From Hyphochytrium catenoides (Eukaryota; Sar; Hyphochytriomycetes; Hyphochytriales; Hyphochytriaceae): DNA of 64,000 nucleotides. The stretch lies in assembly GCA_900088475.1 (NCBI GenBank), contig FLMG01000265.1, positions 99,649 to 163,648 of the forward strand, read 5' to 3'. The notes under the pieces were generated by a model. It saw only the letters and a program-made list of their open reading frames with translations. It did not search any database and was not told the DNA's origin. Below, piece by piece: positions 11,201 through 22,131 of the stretch; positions within the stretch are counted from its first letter, which is position 1; the number at the start of each line of letters is the position of its first letter. The translations under genes and the position numbers were made by a program.

Positions 11201-13353
11201 TTCCTCATCAAGCATCTCTAGTAAACCCATCCTCCCCTCAATAAGATCAAGGGTAGGCTGATTGTCCTCAAAGCTTATAGCTGCGATAGGGATACCTGCA
11301 AAGTACGGAGCCGTCGACGTCAGTGTGACTAAGATCAAGATGCTCCTTGCGCTTACTTGCTCCTTACCTTCTGCTTTATACTCTGCCAGGACTGTTTTAA
11401 AAATGTCCTGTGTAAACTTCTGTTGCAGACGTTCGTTGGCGTAATTAATGCAGAATTGCTCCAGAGAGTTATTCTCAAAGCTTTCAAAGCCGAAGATGTC
11501 CAGAAGGCCGATTGTATTCTCTTGCTTTGTAGGGCTAATTGTAGAGGCATTGATCCGGTCGACGATATTGTTGAAAAGACCCACATAGATTCCCTTGGCA
11601 AGCGCGTCCCTTCCCCCTTTCGCCTGACAAGTACCATATGAGTGTGCAGTTACAGCTCATCGTGACATTGTGTCTTCATCATTGCTAGCTGTCCCCTCTA
11701 ACCACCCCTACCTGCCTACCTGTTCCACAGTTAATGGCTTCGAGTACACCTCGTTGCCAACGCTTATCTTCCTTGAACAGATGCTGTCTTCTAAAACGTC
11801 CGGTGAAATGCGCAAGAGATTGCTAGTCATCTTCATACTGTGGACTGAAATAATCTTATAAGGCGATAACGCTGTTAGATGAGGGTAATACGTGCGGCAC
11901 CATGTAGAGAGCTGATTTATACCTTGGAATCCTCACCATGTGCTGTGGCAGTGTCAAAAACGAGCTGGCCTAAATACAAAATGCCTGCAAGGGTTGAAAA
12001 CAGTTCGTGTTGATCCTGCTCCGAGAGCCCAATGGTCGCCAGCGCGTCCAGCGTGATCGCAAACTTTTCACTATCAGGTAGGCCTATAAACGAGGGGAAA
12101 GTGGTTAACTTCATTGTGAGTTAAACTGCAGCATCTCGGGGCATATGGTGCGTACCATCGATCTGCATAAAGCTGCCTCTCGAAACATAATTAAAGTATG
12201 ACAAGGGTTCTTCAACATCAAGATAAAGTTTCTCCTTCAAGGCTTGAGATGCTGATAGGAGCTGATAAAAGATATGAAAATTTCTTTCTCCTTTGGCCTG
12301 CGACACTACACGGCTCTTCTCAAGCAAGTATGTCTCACAAATTGCCCCCACTAGATGACCTGTCGCAGAAAATTGGAGCTAGAATTGATGGTGAAGTTGA
12401 AGCACTGCAGAGCTAAACACCAAGACGAACGGCATTGTGGTACCTTGCAGAATTTGCCGAACCTGCTGCTGTTATCATTTCTCACTGTCTTGGCATTCCC
12501 GAAGGCCTCAAGCAGAGGGTTTGACTTCAATACCTAAGGCGACCATGCATTGCACTCAGCGGGACCAAACGTTCGAATTTGGCAACAGTAAGGCTGATAG
12601 TTTACCTTAGGGACCACGGATCCGTTGGCGTTAGCTCTGTCTGCAATATTGGCCAAGTGGTTCATCAGGATTTTGACCGTTTCTGTCTTCCCTGCACCTG
12701 ACTCGCCACTCACTAAAATACTCTGGGGTAAAGAAAGCTCTTTCATCTCGGAATATGCTGATGCAGAGAGTGCATACGGATGTGGGGGAAGGTCTTTCCA
12801 TCGTTTCTGGATATAGAGGCATTGCATATACTGTAAATGCGTAATAAGAGCTTTAGTTGATCATAGCTAATCGACAGACAAATAAGTACAGTCAGTACCT
12901 CGCCGTAGAGGTCAAGCCATTCATATGGATTGATCGCGATGCAGATATCTCCGGTGTAAGTGTACGGAATGCGCTTGGTGAACCTCACTTGAAGGTTGTG
13001 GATGATCGCGGCTTCATGCAGGTGTTGGAGGGAGCACATGTCGTCTGCGCCGCAATCGCCCAGCTCATCTCTGCTTGGAAGGTTGCTGAGCTCGTGGAGC
13101 GGCTGTTCTCCTTTAGCATGCCCTGTAAGCAGTCATCTCTGAGGGTCACACTACTACTAGGCCAGGGTTTGAGAAGCTTACCAACAGCCTGGCGCTGGCA
13201 CCCAACTTTGACCTCAACAACTTTCTGGGACCTCTCAAGCTGCACTTCAGCCCTTCCTTCTGGCAGGTAGCGGAGCAAGGTGGCTTCCACCCATATCTCG
13301 TCTGGATCGGGGACCCACACAGGAGTGGCGAGCCCCTTTGCCTCATTTTCCAT
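8216..13353 (-). CDS. Unconventional myosin heavy chain
   Basis: Actin-based motor of about 1385 residues in 15 exons. The exons are 13353-13182, 13122-12899, 12830-12606, 12533-12444, 12378-12156, 12083-11923, 11830-11720, 11623-11368, 11295-11143, 11082-10913, 10854-10549, 10473-10321, 10243-10081, 10012-9801 and 9754-8216. All phases agree. An N-terminal SH3-like segment ([13 protein letters not shown]) precedes the motor. The motor has P-loop GESGAGKT (174-181), switch [11 protein letters not shown] (226-235), switch II LDIFGFE (443-449), the actin-contact stretch ending KYVRCVKPN and the converter VGRTKVFLA. Residues 749-873 form a neck with about five IQ-like motifs for calmodulin-type light chains. 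The tail starts with a short coiled coil and a CKACHC cluster, continues through a Ser/Pro-rich linker, and ends in a folded basic module (about 1245-1365) that is not DIL, MyTH4 or FERM by eye. The class is unassigned. Cargo or vesicle transport is a family inference. Confidence 0.95.
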
Positions 13354-13761
13354 CTTTAGGTGTGTCTTCAGTATGAGACTAATGCCTTATGCTGCTGGCT
13401 TTGGCGGTGCATTGCACCTGTATGAATGATCTGAAGCCGCTGCCGTCGGCATCGGTGCTCTTGGAGTGTCAGAAGTCAGAGCATAAGGCCCCTCAATACC
13501 GCCATCTTTCCGGAGACATTTATTTCTCTCAGAGCCCACTCGCAATAATGTTCCATTATCACTTTCTAATCCAGAGCTTTATTATTAGCAGTACGCACTT
13601 GTATAACATAGGAACTAGCTCTCTTCCATGAGCCTTAGCTCCGTGATACAGAGCTGGAACTTGTGAACAGAAGCTGCCGACATAAGTTGATGGCGGTTCC
13701 ACCCGACATAAGCTGCCGCCACGATCAGGAGCTGTGGCGCATCTTCGCAATGGAATTTCTT

Positions 13762-14581
13762 TCACTTCGTCGCACTGTCCCAGCTGCAAGCATCAAACCT
13801 ACATAACCACCCCCAATGGTTGTATGTGTGCACAGCCTAGAGAGGTAGCCGTTACAGCTTTCTCTCTTCATTAGTATCTGCTCAGCTAGCCGGTGACGAG
13901 CGCTGGTACCTGTACATGCTAACAGCGGTGTACAAGTTGCAGCCCACCCACCGACAGGTCGTAAGATAAAGTTTCGAAAGCGCCAGCAGGGCCACAGCTC
14001 CGCCAGCCTTCAGCAAATATTTGCCGCCCAACTTTAGAGAACTTTCCGCCCCTCTGTGTACCTTGGCGTTTCTACTCTGCTCCTCTTCTTCTTCCCTCCT
14101 GCTCCTTGTACCTTGCAGCTGTCTACTCGGTACAAACAGCCCTTTTATAAAGTAGAGCACGTGGGTGGTAGTACCAATATAAATAAGGGTCAAATCATCA
14201 GATGGGAATGGACCAGGGCGACAATATCAGGCAAATCTCCTTCTTATGCCAGAAAAGTATCCATAGAACTACTGTAGGACTATTTATAAAGTGGAATAGA
14301 TACCATCGAATGCGGAGTGATAGCTTTTATTACGGTAAATACTGTAGTTCTACATTCTTGTTCAAACCTCCAGCCTGTAGTACCTTCGTCTTGTCTTCTG
14401 GCTGGGGGAGTAATAGCGGATAAAATTGGGACAAGTTATGGATGCATCCCTCGTTGTAGAGAAGCTGTTCTGAGAGTGACACTGCCATTGAGGCAGAGTG
14501 AAGAGAGACAACAATCTTACAAAGCTTGCATGATAGGTTCTTAGTCAGTACACTCAGCTCTTCTTCTAGCGCCTTGTTCAT
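13762..14581 (-). CDS. Hypothetical small membrane protein (model of four exons)
   Basis: Not recognised. Four fragments join in phase with GT-AG borders: 14581-14521, 14481-14384, 14118-13910 and 13798-13762. They give about 134 residues: an acidic helix at the N terminus (MNKALEEELSVLTK), a charged Arg/Glu stretch, and a hydrophobic segment (LLKAGGAVALLALSKLYL) consistent with one membrane span. Oddities are a 39-bp first intron that keeps the frame if retained and a 265-bp second intron, long for this locus. The third exon may instead belong to a separate gene starting at 14193. Transcript data would settle it. Confidence 0.35.
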
Positions 14582-17500
14582 CCATCGTGGTGTAGCTTCT
14601 GTTGTTTCCCAAGCTTTGTTTGCATTTCGAAGCTCATGGAGAGGTGTGCTGTTGATGTCCTACGTCTGACTCTAAAGCTCTCTGGGAAGAGTGCAACGAA
14701 ACTTGCAGTCCAACCCGACCGTCGTAAGACAAGGAGGGAAAGAGGTCGAGTGACAGAGGGTAGCGGTCTCAGCTCTACAGTCGGCGACGGGAGGTAGATG
14801 CGGTGATGATCATCCACTTTTATTGCAATCTGAACTAGCCACCACTTTCTTCTACTCTCTTTTGCATCTAAAACCTACGTGGCATGGTTCTAGGCAACCC
14901 TGTTTTGAAAAGCAATGGTACCATCCAGTCCTTGACATCGTCTCCGCGCTAGCACTCTCCTGCTATTCCGCACTAGCAGCACGAACTTGAAGCCAGGACC
15001 TCCTTAATTATGAGGTCATTACCCTCTCCCTCTTCCCCATCATCACAACGTGCTAGTAGACTTTCAAAAAAGAGAGCAGCAGAACAATCTCTCGTCCTGC
15101 GTGTTCTTCTTTGGAGTTGTGGTTATTTATTCCAAGCTCTGGTAGTGTGCCCTACGAGGTACCTACATCAAAATGACAAGTGCGGTGGTGTATGCGTACT
15201 TGGTGATGATGCTCTCTTATTGTAGATAAAGTCAACATCGCTCCCATTCCATTAAATTGTACTGGTCGTCCGTTGTTATCTAAATGGGCTGACCGGTCGT
15301 CAGAGAGAAGGGACGCGCTCTACTCTTTCCTCACTCGGCTCAGCTCTTTTTACCTCTCCCATGTGTGAGATTAATTTCGAGAGAAGTTGGCAGGGCGCCC
15401 GACCAGTGGTGCGAGCACTAAGTGTGCCACCTAGAAAGCAGACTAATGGATCGTCAGAACAAGACGCGGAGGCACGAGAGCCTCACAGGCAATGTGATGC
15501 CAAAAGCTGGGTGGATATGAACTGGAGGAGTCGTCTGAGTAGATGAATTGGAGTCTCCTGCAGATTGCGTCAAGCCAAGCAGATTGGATTGCTTTCTAGC
15601 CACTGGAAGTAGCACTAGATAGCAGTGGCGCGAGGACTGGTGTGCTAGAAAAGTGGGTGAGCAAGAAACAGCTGAGTGGACGGATTGGAATCATCCGCAG
15701 ATTGCTTGCGCCAAATCAAGCTATTTAGTGCATGCTAGTAAGACCCTTCTACACGCTTCTTCGGCAAACCAAAGGATGGGCTGGTCAAGTGCAAGTGTCA
15801 GGGAGACTAGAGTTAGTTGATACTTCTATTCTCACAAGGTACTTTCGGATGTCAATTCATTGCAACTGGAGAGATAATACTTTGCAGAGTCGTACGGTGG
15901 ACCAGGAGTCAAAGGCTTGGATATCGGAAGTACAGCTGGCGATGAGTTCCACCTTTCTCACACAAAGCTAGGCACCAGGATCTATTATAAAAGCTATGGG
16001 AGCTATCACGACCGATTGCAAGAGTCAACTCGTCGAAGGACGAGCCACATCTCCCTCTCTCATTATCTTTCGCCAGGGAATTAGCAGTAGGCTCATCGGC
16101 CACCACCAGTTTGAAAGTGGGTGTGGACGGTATCGTCTTGAAGGTTCAGCAATAATGCAGCCAATCGTTAGAAGATCTACATCTTCTTGGGTTCACCCGC
16201 TGGATTAATTTCAATTGTAGTCTTTGAAGAGGAACGCACCCTTTCACGTGGCTTGAAGCATCGTGAACCACCAAAGTCTGTCGTCCAATGGCCCTGGTGA
16301 TGATCTGCATCATGTAGGGATCATTTCTTGTTCTTTTCAGTCCTCCTACAAAGCCTCTCCTCGACTGGCCAGCAACACCCCATTTGAGAGCAGGCAGACA
16401 CGCAGGCAGGATCGGAAGGTTTTATAATGAAGATCGGCAGTACGTGCTGCGAGGCATCATCTTGTCATCGCTGGCGCCATCCGTGCTGGTATCGTCTTTG
16501 CGTGGCCGACAGCGCTTCAAGAAAGTGATCAAGATTTAGCAACGGGTATGAACGACGGACGTGCTGATGACTGGTGACTCGAAGTGGTACTTAGTGTTGC
16601 CTCGAGGAAGAGACTGAAGCAGCCAGTGAAAGGCTTTTAGACGACCCATTGTTAAGGACCTTGAGAGCAACCTCCTAGAAGTCAAGAAGTCGACTGGGAA
16701 GGAAGGAAGCTAGCAGTGGTGGGCGGCAATGACTCCTAGTGCAAGCAGTTCCTTCAGTGGCCCGGACGCAAAGAGCGTGTGCCTTATGATAGAGAGTAGT
16801 ACCTAATTGAGTGGTCATCAAGCCCCAGCCTCTAGTTCTACCCGATCCACGTGTCGAGCTTTATTCAATCGAAAAGTGTGATAATACCTACCACCAGGTC
16901 ATTGGTACACAGCTCCACAAGATGTTCGAAGTTCCAGGTTGAGCATAGCTCACTCTGACGCCTGCCTGCCTTTTCCCTGGACCCCTCACAGACGCCAGTG
17001 CTTGAGTCATTGACCTATGCTTCTTGGCTCCTTGTAAAGTCACGAGTTCTCAAAGGGAATGGTCACGAATCGCCGTACTGAAACGCAAAAAGCCTTCTCT
17101 GCCTCCCGATTGCTCGGCTGGCTGGCGGCATTCACAAGGATTTGCCGGGGGTCAGTATGCAAATAGGTGAAGAAGATAGTGCTTCTGAATGCTGGACTCC
17201 TCCTACCCTTCTTTGGTACTGATTATGACGACGTGAGAGCACATAAGACCTTACACTTCAGGGTTGCCTGAGGCGTCATCCCTACAATCAAAGGAACCTG
17301 GTCAAAGCAGCTCTCTGAAACCTTCACTGCGGGGGTTCGGTTCAGACATTCCTCGCAGAAGTGAAGGTATGGGGAATAGACTGGCTCCATACAGCCAGAC
17401 AGGGCTCCTCAAACCCTAATGCATCTTCTGCACCGTAGGATAGATAGCTCTCGTAGGGCTAAAGTGAGATTTATAATAAATAGCCAACCAGTGCTGCATG

Positions 17501-18548
17501 AGGATTTTGAACCGGTTCTGAGATGCTGATGGGGCAACGAGGGAGAGAGAGAGCCAGAATCCAGGTAGAAACTATGGCAGACCGCCTCCTCCAGCTATAC
17601 ACACCTGCTCTCTCTTGGTCTCTTGGTGCTCTACGAGAACATCGCTCTTCAAACAAAGAGCAAGTCAACATATGATGACACGCGGTTCTTATGGGTCTGC
17701 CACAATTCCCTGGTGCACCCGCCCTGCAGTCACGCCAGAGGATATGTCGCCCCTTTGTGACACTTTTACACGATGATGACCAAGCATTTTCCCTAATAAA
17801 TCTGCCGCCTACAACCTCATACTCATTTTGCTTTGAATAGTTACGAAAGTATGGTCTGCTCTATCAGTAAGAGTAATGGTATGGAGTACAGTAGCAGAAT
17901 TGGGTCTTACAGCGGTACTTTTTGGAGCGGCTGGTCATCCAATAACAAGCACCTCGCAAATCAAGGAAAGCTAGATCACAAGGATAGGAATAAGACTAAG
18001 GTCTTTTAAAAAACACTAGGGGGTTAAGGATAAAGTTATCTTAGGCCGACTTTGGTTTGTTCTATCCAAAGTCATGGTTAAAAGGGATTGAGAAATGTGA
18101 TTTTGCAACCTGAACTGTCTCCACCAGCTAATAATAATGAGAACAAATACTATTATTGGCCCATCGGATTAGAACGCTAGCATTACAAAATATGAACCAA
18201 GACAAGCGGGGCTTCTGCTTCAGAAGTGGTAAAGCGTATATATACAGTGTTCAATCTATGGCTTCCTGCATCATGGTTCTGCCAGTGGTATCACCTGAAA
18301 CCTTTCAGTACACGGAAACAATCGATACCTTCAGCTAATAGCCACTACCAGGTAGCCCTTTGCCTCTCTATTGAAACAATTCTCCCTCCGCCCATCTTTG
18401 GCTAAGAATAGAAACCGAGCCGTTTCTGCTTCCCTTTCCACTTTCCCTTCGGTAAATAGACCAGGAGCCACGCTCAGTCGTCAGTCCGCGCGCCAGCACA
18501 GCGCAAGATAAAGGACAGTATCTAGGCGTTGTCATCCATCCTCTAGCC
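14582..18548. other. Gene-poor stretch, about 4 kb
   Basis: No gene could be supported. Short open frames (for example 15361-15546 +, 15732-15971 +, 17471-17671 -) lack motifs and do not join to neighbours. A diverged direct repeat of about 46 bp occurs at 15535 and 15672. No tRNA, rRNA or transposase was recognised. Small exons like those at 18.5-18.9 kb could still be hidden here. Confidence 0.35.
15535..15717. repeat. Diverged direct repeat, units of about 46 bp
   Basis: Units at 15535-15580 and 15672-15717 share blocks such as CTGAGT, ATTGGA and GCAGATTGC in the same order and spacing, 137 bp apart. The similarity fades on both sides. Origin unknown; it may be an old local duplication. 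Confidence 0.55.
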
Positions 18549-18881
18549 TCACTCTCTTTTGTCTCTTCCGTGCCTCCCTCCTCCGTACATATCGATCACG
18601 CTTAGAACGATGTCAGTTTCTTGACGCTTCTGGTGCCACATGAGACAGGATAGGATGACCATGGCCATAGAAAGGCAGATGATGTGCAGATATGTGATTG
18701 CCCATCCCTTCCTCCAGTCGCATAGCATCCTCCCCTTTGTTTGGCTACCACCAAATTCTTGTGTATCACTAAGAAATGTAGATGCTTGGAAGATGGTATA
18801 GATCCCAGCACTACTTCTACCTGCTGTTGGAGGAGCTGTCGGAGGGCAAGCAACTTCCTAAGCTACAGTAGGAAGTCCAAC
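18549..18881 (-). CDS. Small single-pass membrane protein, C-terminal exons
   Basis: Not recognised as a named family. Two exons, 18881-18821 and 18768-18549, join in phase across a 52-bp intron. They encode a Ser/Cys-rich segment (SCLPSDSSSNSSDTQ), one membrane span of about 20 residues (ITYLHIICLSMAMVILSCLM) and a charged Gly/Arg tail ending at the stop at 18549. By the positive-inside rule the Ser-rich part, with a potential N-glycosylation site (NSS), would face outside. The upstream exon and start codon are unresolved. Candidate frames exist at 18.9-19.05 kb, and an in-frame Met after the intron would give a 59-residue product. The gene is divergent from the secreted-protein gene starting at 19160, so the two may share a promoter. 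Confidence 0.5.
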
Positions 18882-19159
18882 CTATAGCAAAAAGGTGTGT
18901 CAGAAATCTGTGATACTGCTGTCCTAAGAAGATGCAGGCAGATAGGGAGAGACTTCTGCCTGTCTCTTCTCGTTCCTCTCATAGGGAACGAAGACAGCAG
19001 CACAAGATCTTTTACATGTATCAAGAAGGCAATAGACCATGAGCTTGAGTCATCTCATTCCTCAATTTGCAGCTTCGAGCCCAACTCACTACTACCTGGT
19101 GCTGCCAGAGACATCATCCTTCGAAACCTCTTACTTTTGCTCCCTATCTACAGAGCAAA

Positions 19160-20143
19160 ATGAAGACCTTTGGAATCTCTGTTGTGGCGCTTGCTTCTGC
19201 TCTGCTAGTGGCCCCATCCACAGCCGCCAAGCCTGAAGCATGTACTAAGAGCTGTTCTCGTTGGGGCGTCAGCTCAGACTGCAAGGACAACTGCCCGCCA
19301 TGTAGGACCAAGGCTCCATCTGGGGCAACTGAATATCAGTGCTGGGACTATGAGTTTGGTACCAACAAATGCCCACCTTGGAGCGATATCATTGACTGTG
19401 GAGCCCCGGAAGCGGGTGCTACCGAATCGAATGCGAAGTCTGCACCAGACTTTGTTGCTTTGAATGTTGAGTCATCTGCCAATGATGACAAGCCTGTCGT
19501 CACCCCCGCTCCCCCTGCGCCAAGTCCAAGTCCTGCTGGGGATGCGTCTCCTTCTTACTTCTCCACCTTCGAGAGCGCAGCGGGGCGCAGTGGACTCACT
19601 GTAATCAACAACTGTGGGGACGATTTCACTGTAATGATGGACAACAAGCCTGTACCACAGCACTGTCTCAACGGACAGTTCTGCAATGATTACTATGGCA
19701 ATAACCCAGCCTTTTATGTTCGCCGTTCCGGTGACCATATTGAACTCGGTAGGACGTTAGTGGAGCTCAATATTCCCCATGGCCAGCGCGTTTGGTATGA
19801 TATCAGCAAGATCACTGGCTTCAACGTTGGCGCAGAGGTGAAGTACGTCAGCGGTTCAGAGGAGAGGCATCACATTGTATGTAACACTGTCAACTGTGCG
19901 GATGCATACTGGCTGTGCGATATTGCGGTGGACAACAAGTTCCATCCTGTTTATGATGGTCCTGCGGGAGGTGCGTTTGTCGTCAGCTTCTGCCCAAGGC
20001 GCCCTGATTCTATTCCTGACACCAAGAAGGGGGTCGAACGCTTCCAGAGTGACCCAAGCCAGGCTCCTTTCACCTGCCGCGTGAAGCTGTTCAAGAAGGA
20101 CCTCTCTCTGCCAGGGACCATTGTGGACGGAGGGGCCATATAA
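19160..20143 (+). CDS. Secreted cysteine-rich protein with thaumatin-like C-terminal domain
   Basis: Intronless, 327 residues from the ATG at 19160. The open frame extends 31 codons upstream, but this Met begins a clear signal peptide (MKTFGISVVALASALLVAPSTAA), so it was chosen. Residues 27-75 hold about ten cysteines (CTKSCSRW, CKDNCPPC, NKCPPW), suggesting a disulphide-bonded module. A Pro/Ser-rich linker follows (near 115-135). The C-terminal half (LTVINNCGDDFTV, VWYDISKITGFN) resembles the beta-sandwich of thaumatin-like and Bys1-like proteins of fungi and oomycetes, with several more cysteines. A wall or extracellular role is family inference; assignment to the thaumatin fold is tentative. 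It contrasts with the intron-dense genes nearby. Confidence 0.75.
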   Translation: MKTFGISVVALASALLVAPSTAAKPEACTKSCSRWGVSSDCKDNCPPCRTKAPSGATEYQCWDYEFGTNKCPPWSDIIDCGAPEAGATESNAKSAPDFVALNVESSANDDKPVVTPAPPAPSPSPAGDASPSYFSTFESAAGRSGLTVINNCGDDFTVMMDNKPVPQHCLNGQFCNDYYGNNPAFYVRRSGDHIELGRTLVELNIPHGQRVWYDISKITGFNVGAEVKYVSGSEERHHIVCNTVNCADAYWLCDIAVDNKFHPVYDGPAGGAFVVSFCPRRPDSIPDTKKGVERFQSDPSQAPFTCRVKLFKKDLSLPGTIVDGGAI

Positions 20144-22131
20144 GTTGAGATTTACTCCCCGTGGTCTCTCTATTTAACTGTCTTTCCTCCACCACTGTCA
20201 TTGGTGCAATCATGTGCTCATGAACAGCTGATCATTCAAGTTATTGCTATTTAACGACCATAATCGAAGAGTTCAATGAAACCCATTAATATATGCTGCA
20301 TGATCTAGATGATCAGACCAAGAGTACTTCTCAGCTATTATTGACGCAACTTGTAATTGCCTCGACTGTGCCAAGAACCAAGTCCTAGAACAAGTCGTTG
20401 TGGACTCTAAAGGAAAGTTCAGAAGTGCGATAGGAGATAACAAGCGTCAATATATTGGTGGTTTACAAGGGGACGTATTGGTTCTATCACTTCTACTAGG
20501 CAGCCAAGTAGAGAAAAGCGAAGCAGTACAATGGCGGTGGGATGATCTGACAATACTCTAGCTATTCGAACGGACTTTCTTTTCTTCTTCCCTTCTGCTC
20601 TTTCTGCATTCTTCCTGCTTTCCTTTGGCCTTGCTTACCTTCTTATTTTATTGTCTTTCATCTGCTTTTACGTGATGTACTGAAGGGGATTGCTTCTCAT
20701 CACTTGAGAAGATTTCATGAGCAGCATAAGGCTGGCCCCATGTCAGCCTGGCCAGCCGCTTCACAAATACACCCACTAGTGTCTTGCCACACTATAACTG
20801 GACTTCTTCTCATACATGATGCAACACTTCCCCCTCTATCATCTGTATATCTGTTTCGCAGTAGTTCTAACGGTCTCCCTATATATATAAAAAGCAACCA
20901 GACTACTACGACAGCACGCTTAGAAGGGGGAGGAAAGGAAGAAGAAGAAGAGGAAGAAATGAGCGACGAAGACGGAAGAAGGAAGAAGGAGAAGAGACAA
21001 CAAGAGCTTGGAGAACTTAGAGGCCCTGGTCTCTTCGCTCTCTTGTTTTTTCTCGAACGTCTGTATTCCTTTCCGCTTTTGCTCGAGCCCTTCTCATTGT
21101 TCTACAGTAGGAAGTAGGAGGTGGTCAGCCTAACGATGGCCGGTCTGAGGTCCGTCATTTTTCAGCGAACATAGTAGATTAGACAGAGCGGCCATAACGA
21201 GGGCAATCAAAGGCACCTCGTACTCCTCTTATATAAGCCTGAACGGGCTCATAGTAGTTCTAGGAGTTCTACTTTACATTCCATTGTACGTTGTAGAAGA
21301 TGACGTTGAAGAAGAAGATGATAAGATGATGACCTTTTGACGGCCCTGAATAAGAAACTGACTCTTGTAAACTCCATCTACCATCAAATGTGTCAGGGAA
21401 AACAGGTATAACCCAAAAGAATCACCCTAACTGCCCACGCCCTTGGTGGGTTGACAATCATCTGGGTTTCAGGTATGCCTCTAATGACTGTGGGATAAAA
21501 CTTTCAAAGGACTACCGCGTTGTCCAAAGGTTATACACAACAAAAATAGTAAACTCATCCAAGACCTCTATAAATAAAGCCGTTTGCCTGTACTCTACAA
21601 CGGAGTTTGATGTTACAACAAAAGAACAAGGGATGTCATTTAGAACCATGGGCCAAGGGTAACTGTGAAAACACCCTGTGCTCCATCGAAACCATACTGG
21701 GCCATGTGCTTCTGGTTGAAAAAAGAGAATCTATCTCCAAGTGGTAAGAACTTTTGGGCAGTAATAATAGTATGCGTCACCTGTCAGGGTGTCCACTTTT
21801 GCTTGAGATTCACATTATTGGATAGACCGTAGAACTATCATAGTTCTAGGAGACTTTGCTCTTCTAGCTTGCCTGTTACCGCTAGAAACACATGCGATAC
21901 TTACGGTTCTTGTTGGGCTGTGAGAGAGATATGGTTCAAGAATGTGGCCTCGCTGGCAGCTTTTCAGCTTCAACTAGTCATGCTTTCTTTCGGATACCTG
22001 CCGCTGCCACCTTCTCTGTATGAGAATGTCTGCGGCGCTTCCATTAGGCTCATTGTTCCTTCTCCTCCCAGGTTCGCAGACCATCTCTTTCCTACGCCGT
22101 TGGCCGTGGGTGTACCTTTCGAGCCTCCATC
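20144..22131. other. Intergenic region between two secreted-protein genes
   Basis: About 2 kb without a supported gene. The open frame 20704-21117 (+) is low-complexity (a GAA/GAG run at about 20938-20962) and has no motif. Near 21240-21270 and 21830-21848 lie AGTTCTA/TAGAACT motifs, including a perfect palindrome. ATATATATAAAAA at about 20881 is TATA-like. Confidence 0.4.
21830..21848. promoter_or_regulatory. Perfect 19-bp palindrome TAGAACTATCATAGTTCTA
   Basis: Two 9-bp arms flank a single C, about 280 bp upstream of the Vps62-like start codon. The half-site recurs in several intergenic regions of the window. A dimeric transcription-factor site is a guess from its symmetry; chance cannot be excluded for a single site. 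Confidence 0.35.

Noticed and set aside
20704-21117. 137-codon open frame (+) with a Glu run
   Set aside because: Low-complexity GAA/GAG tract, no domain, no supporting splice or signal peptide.
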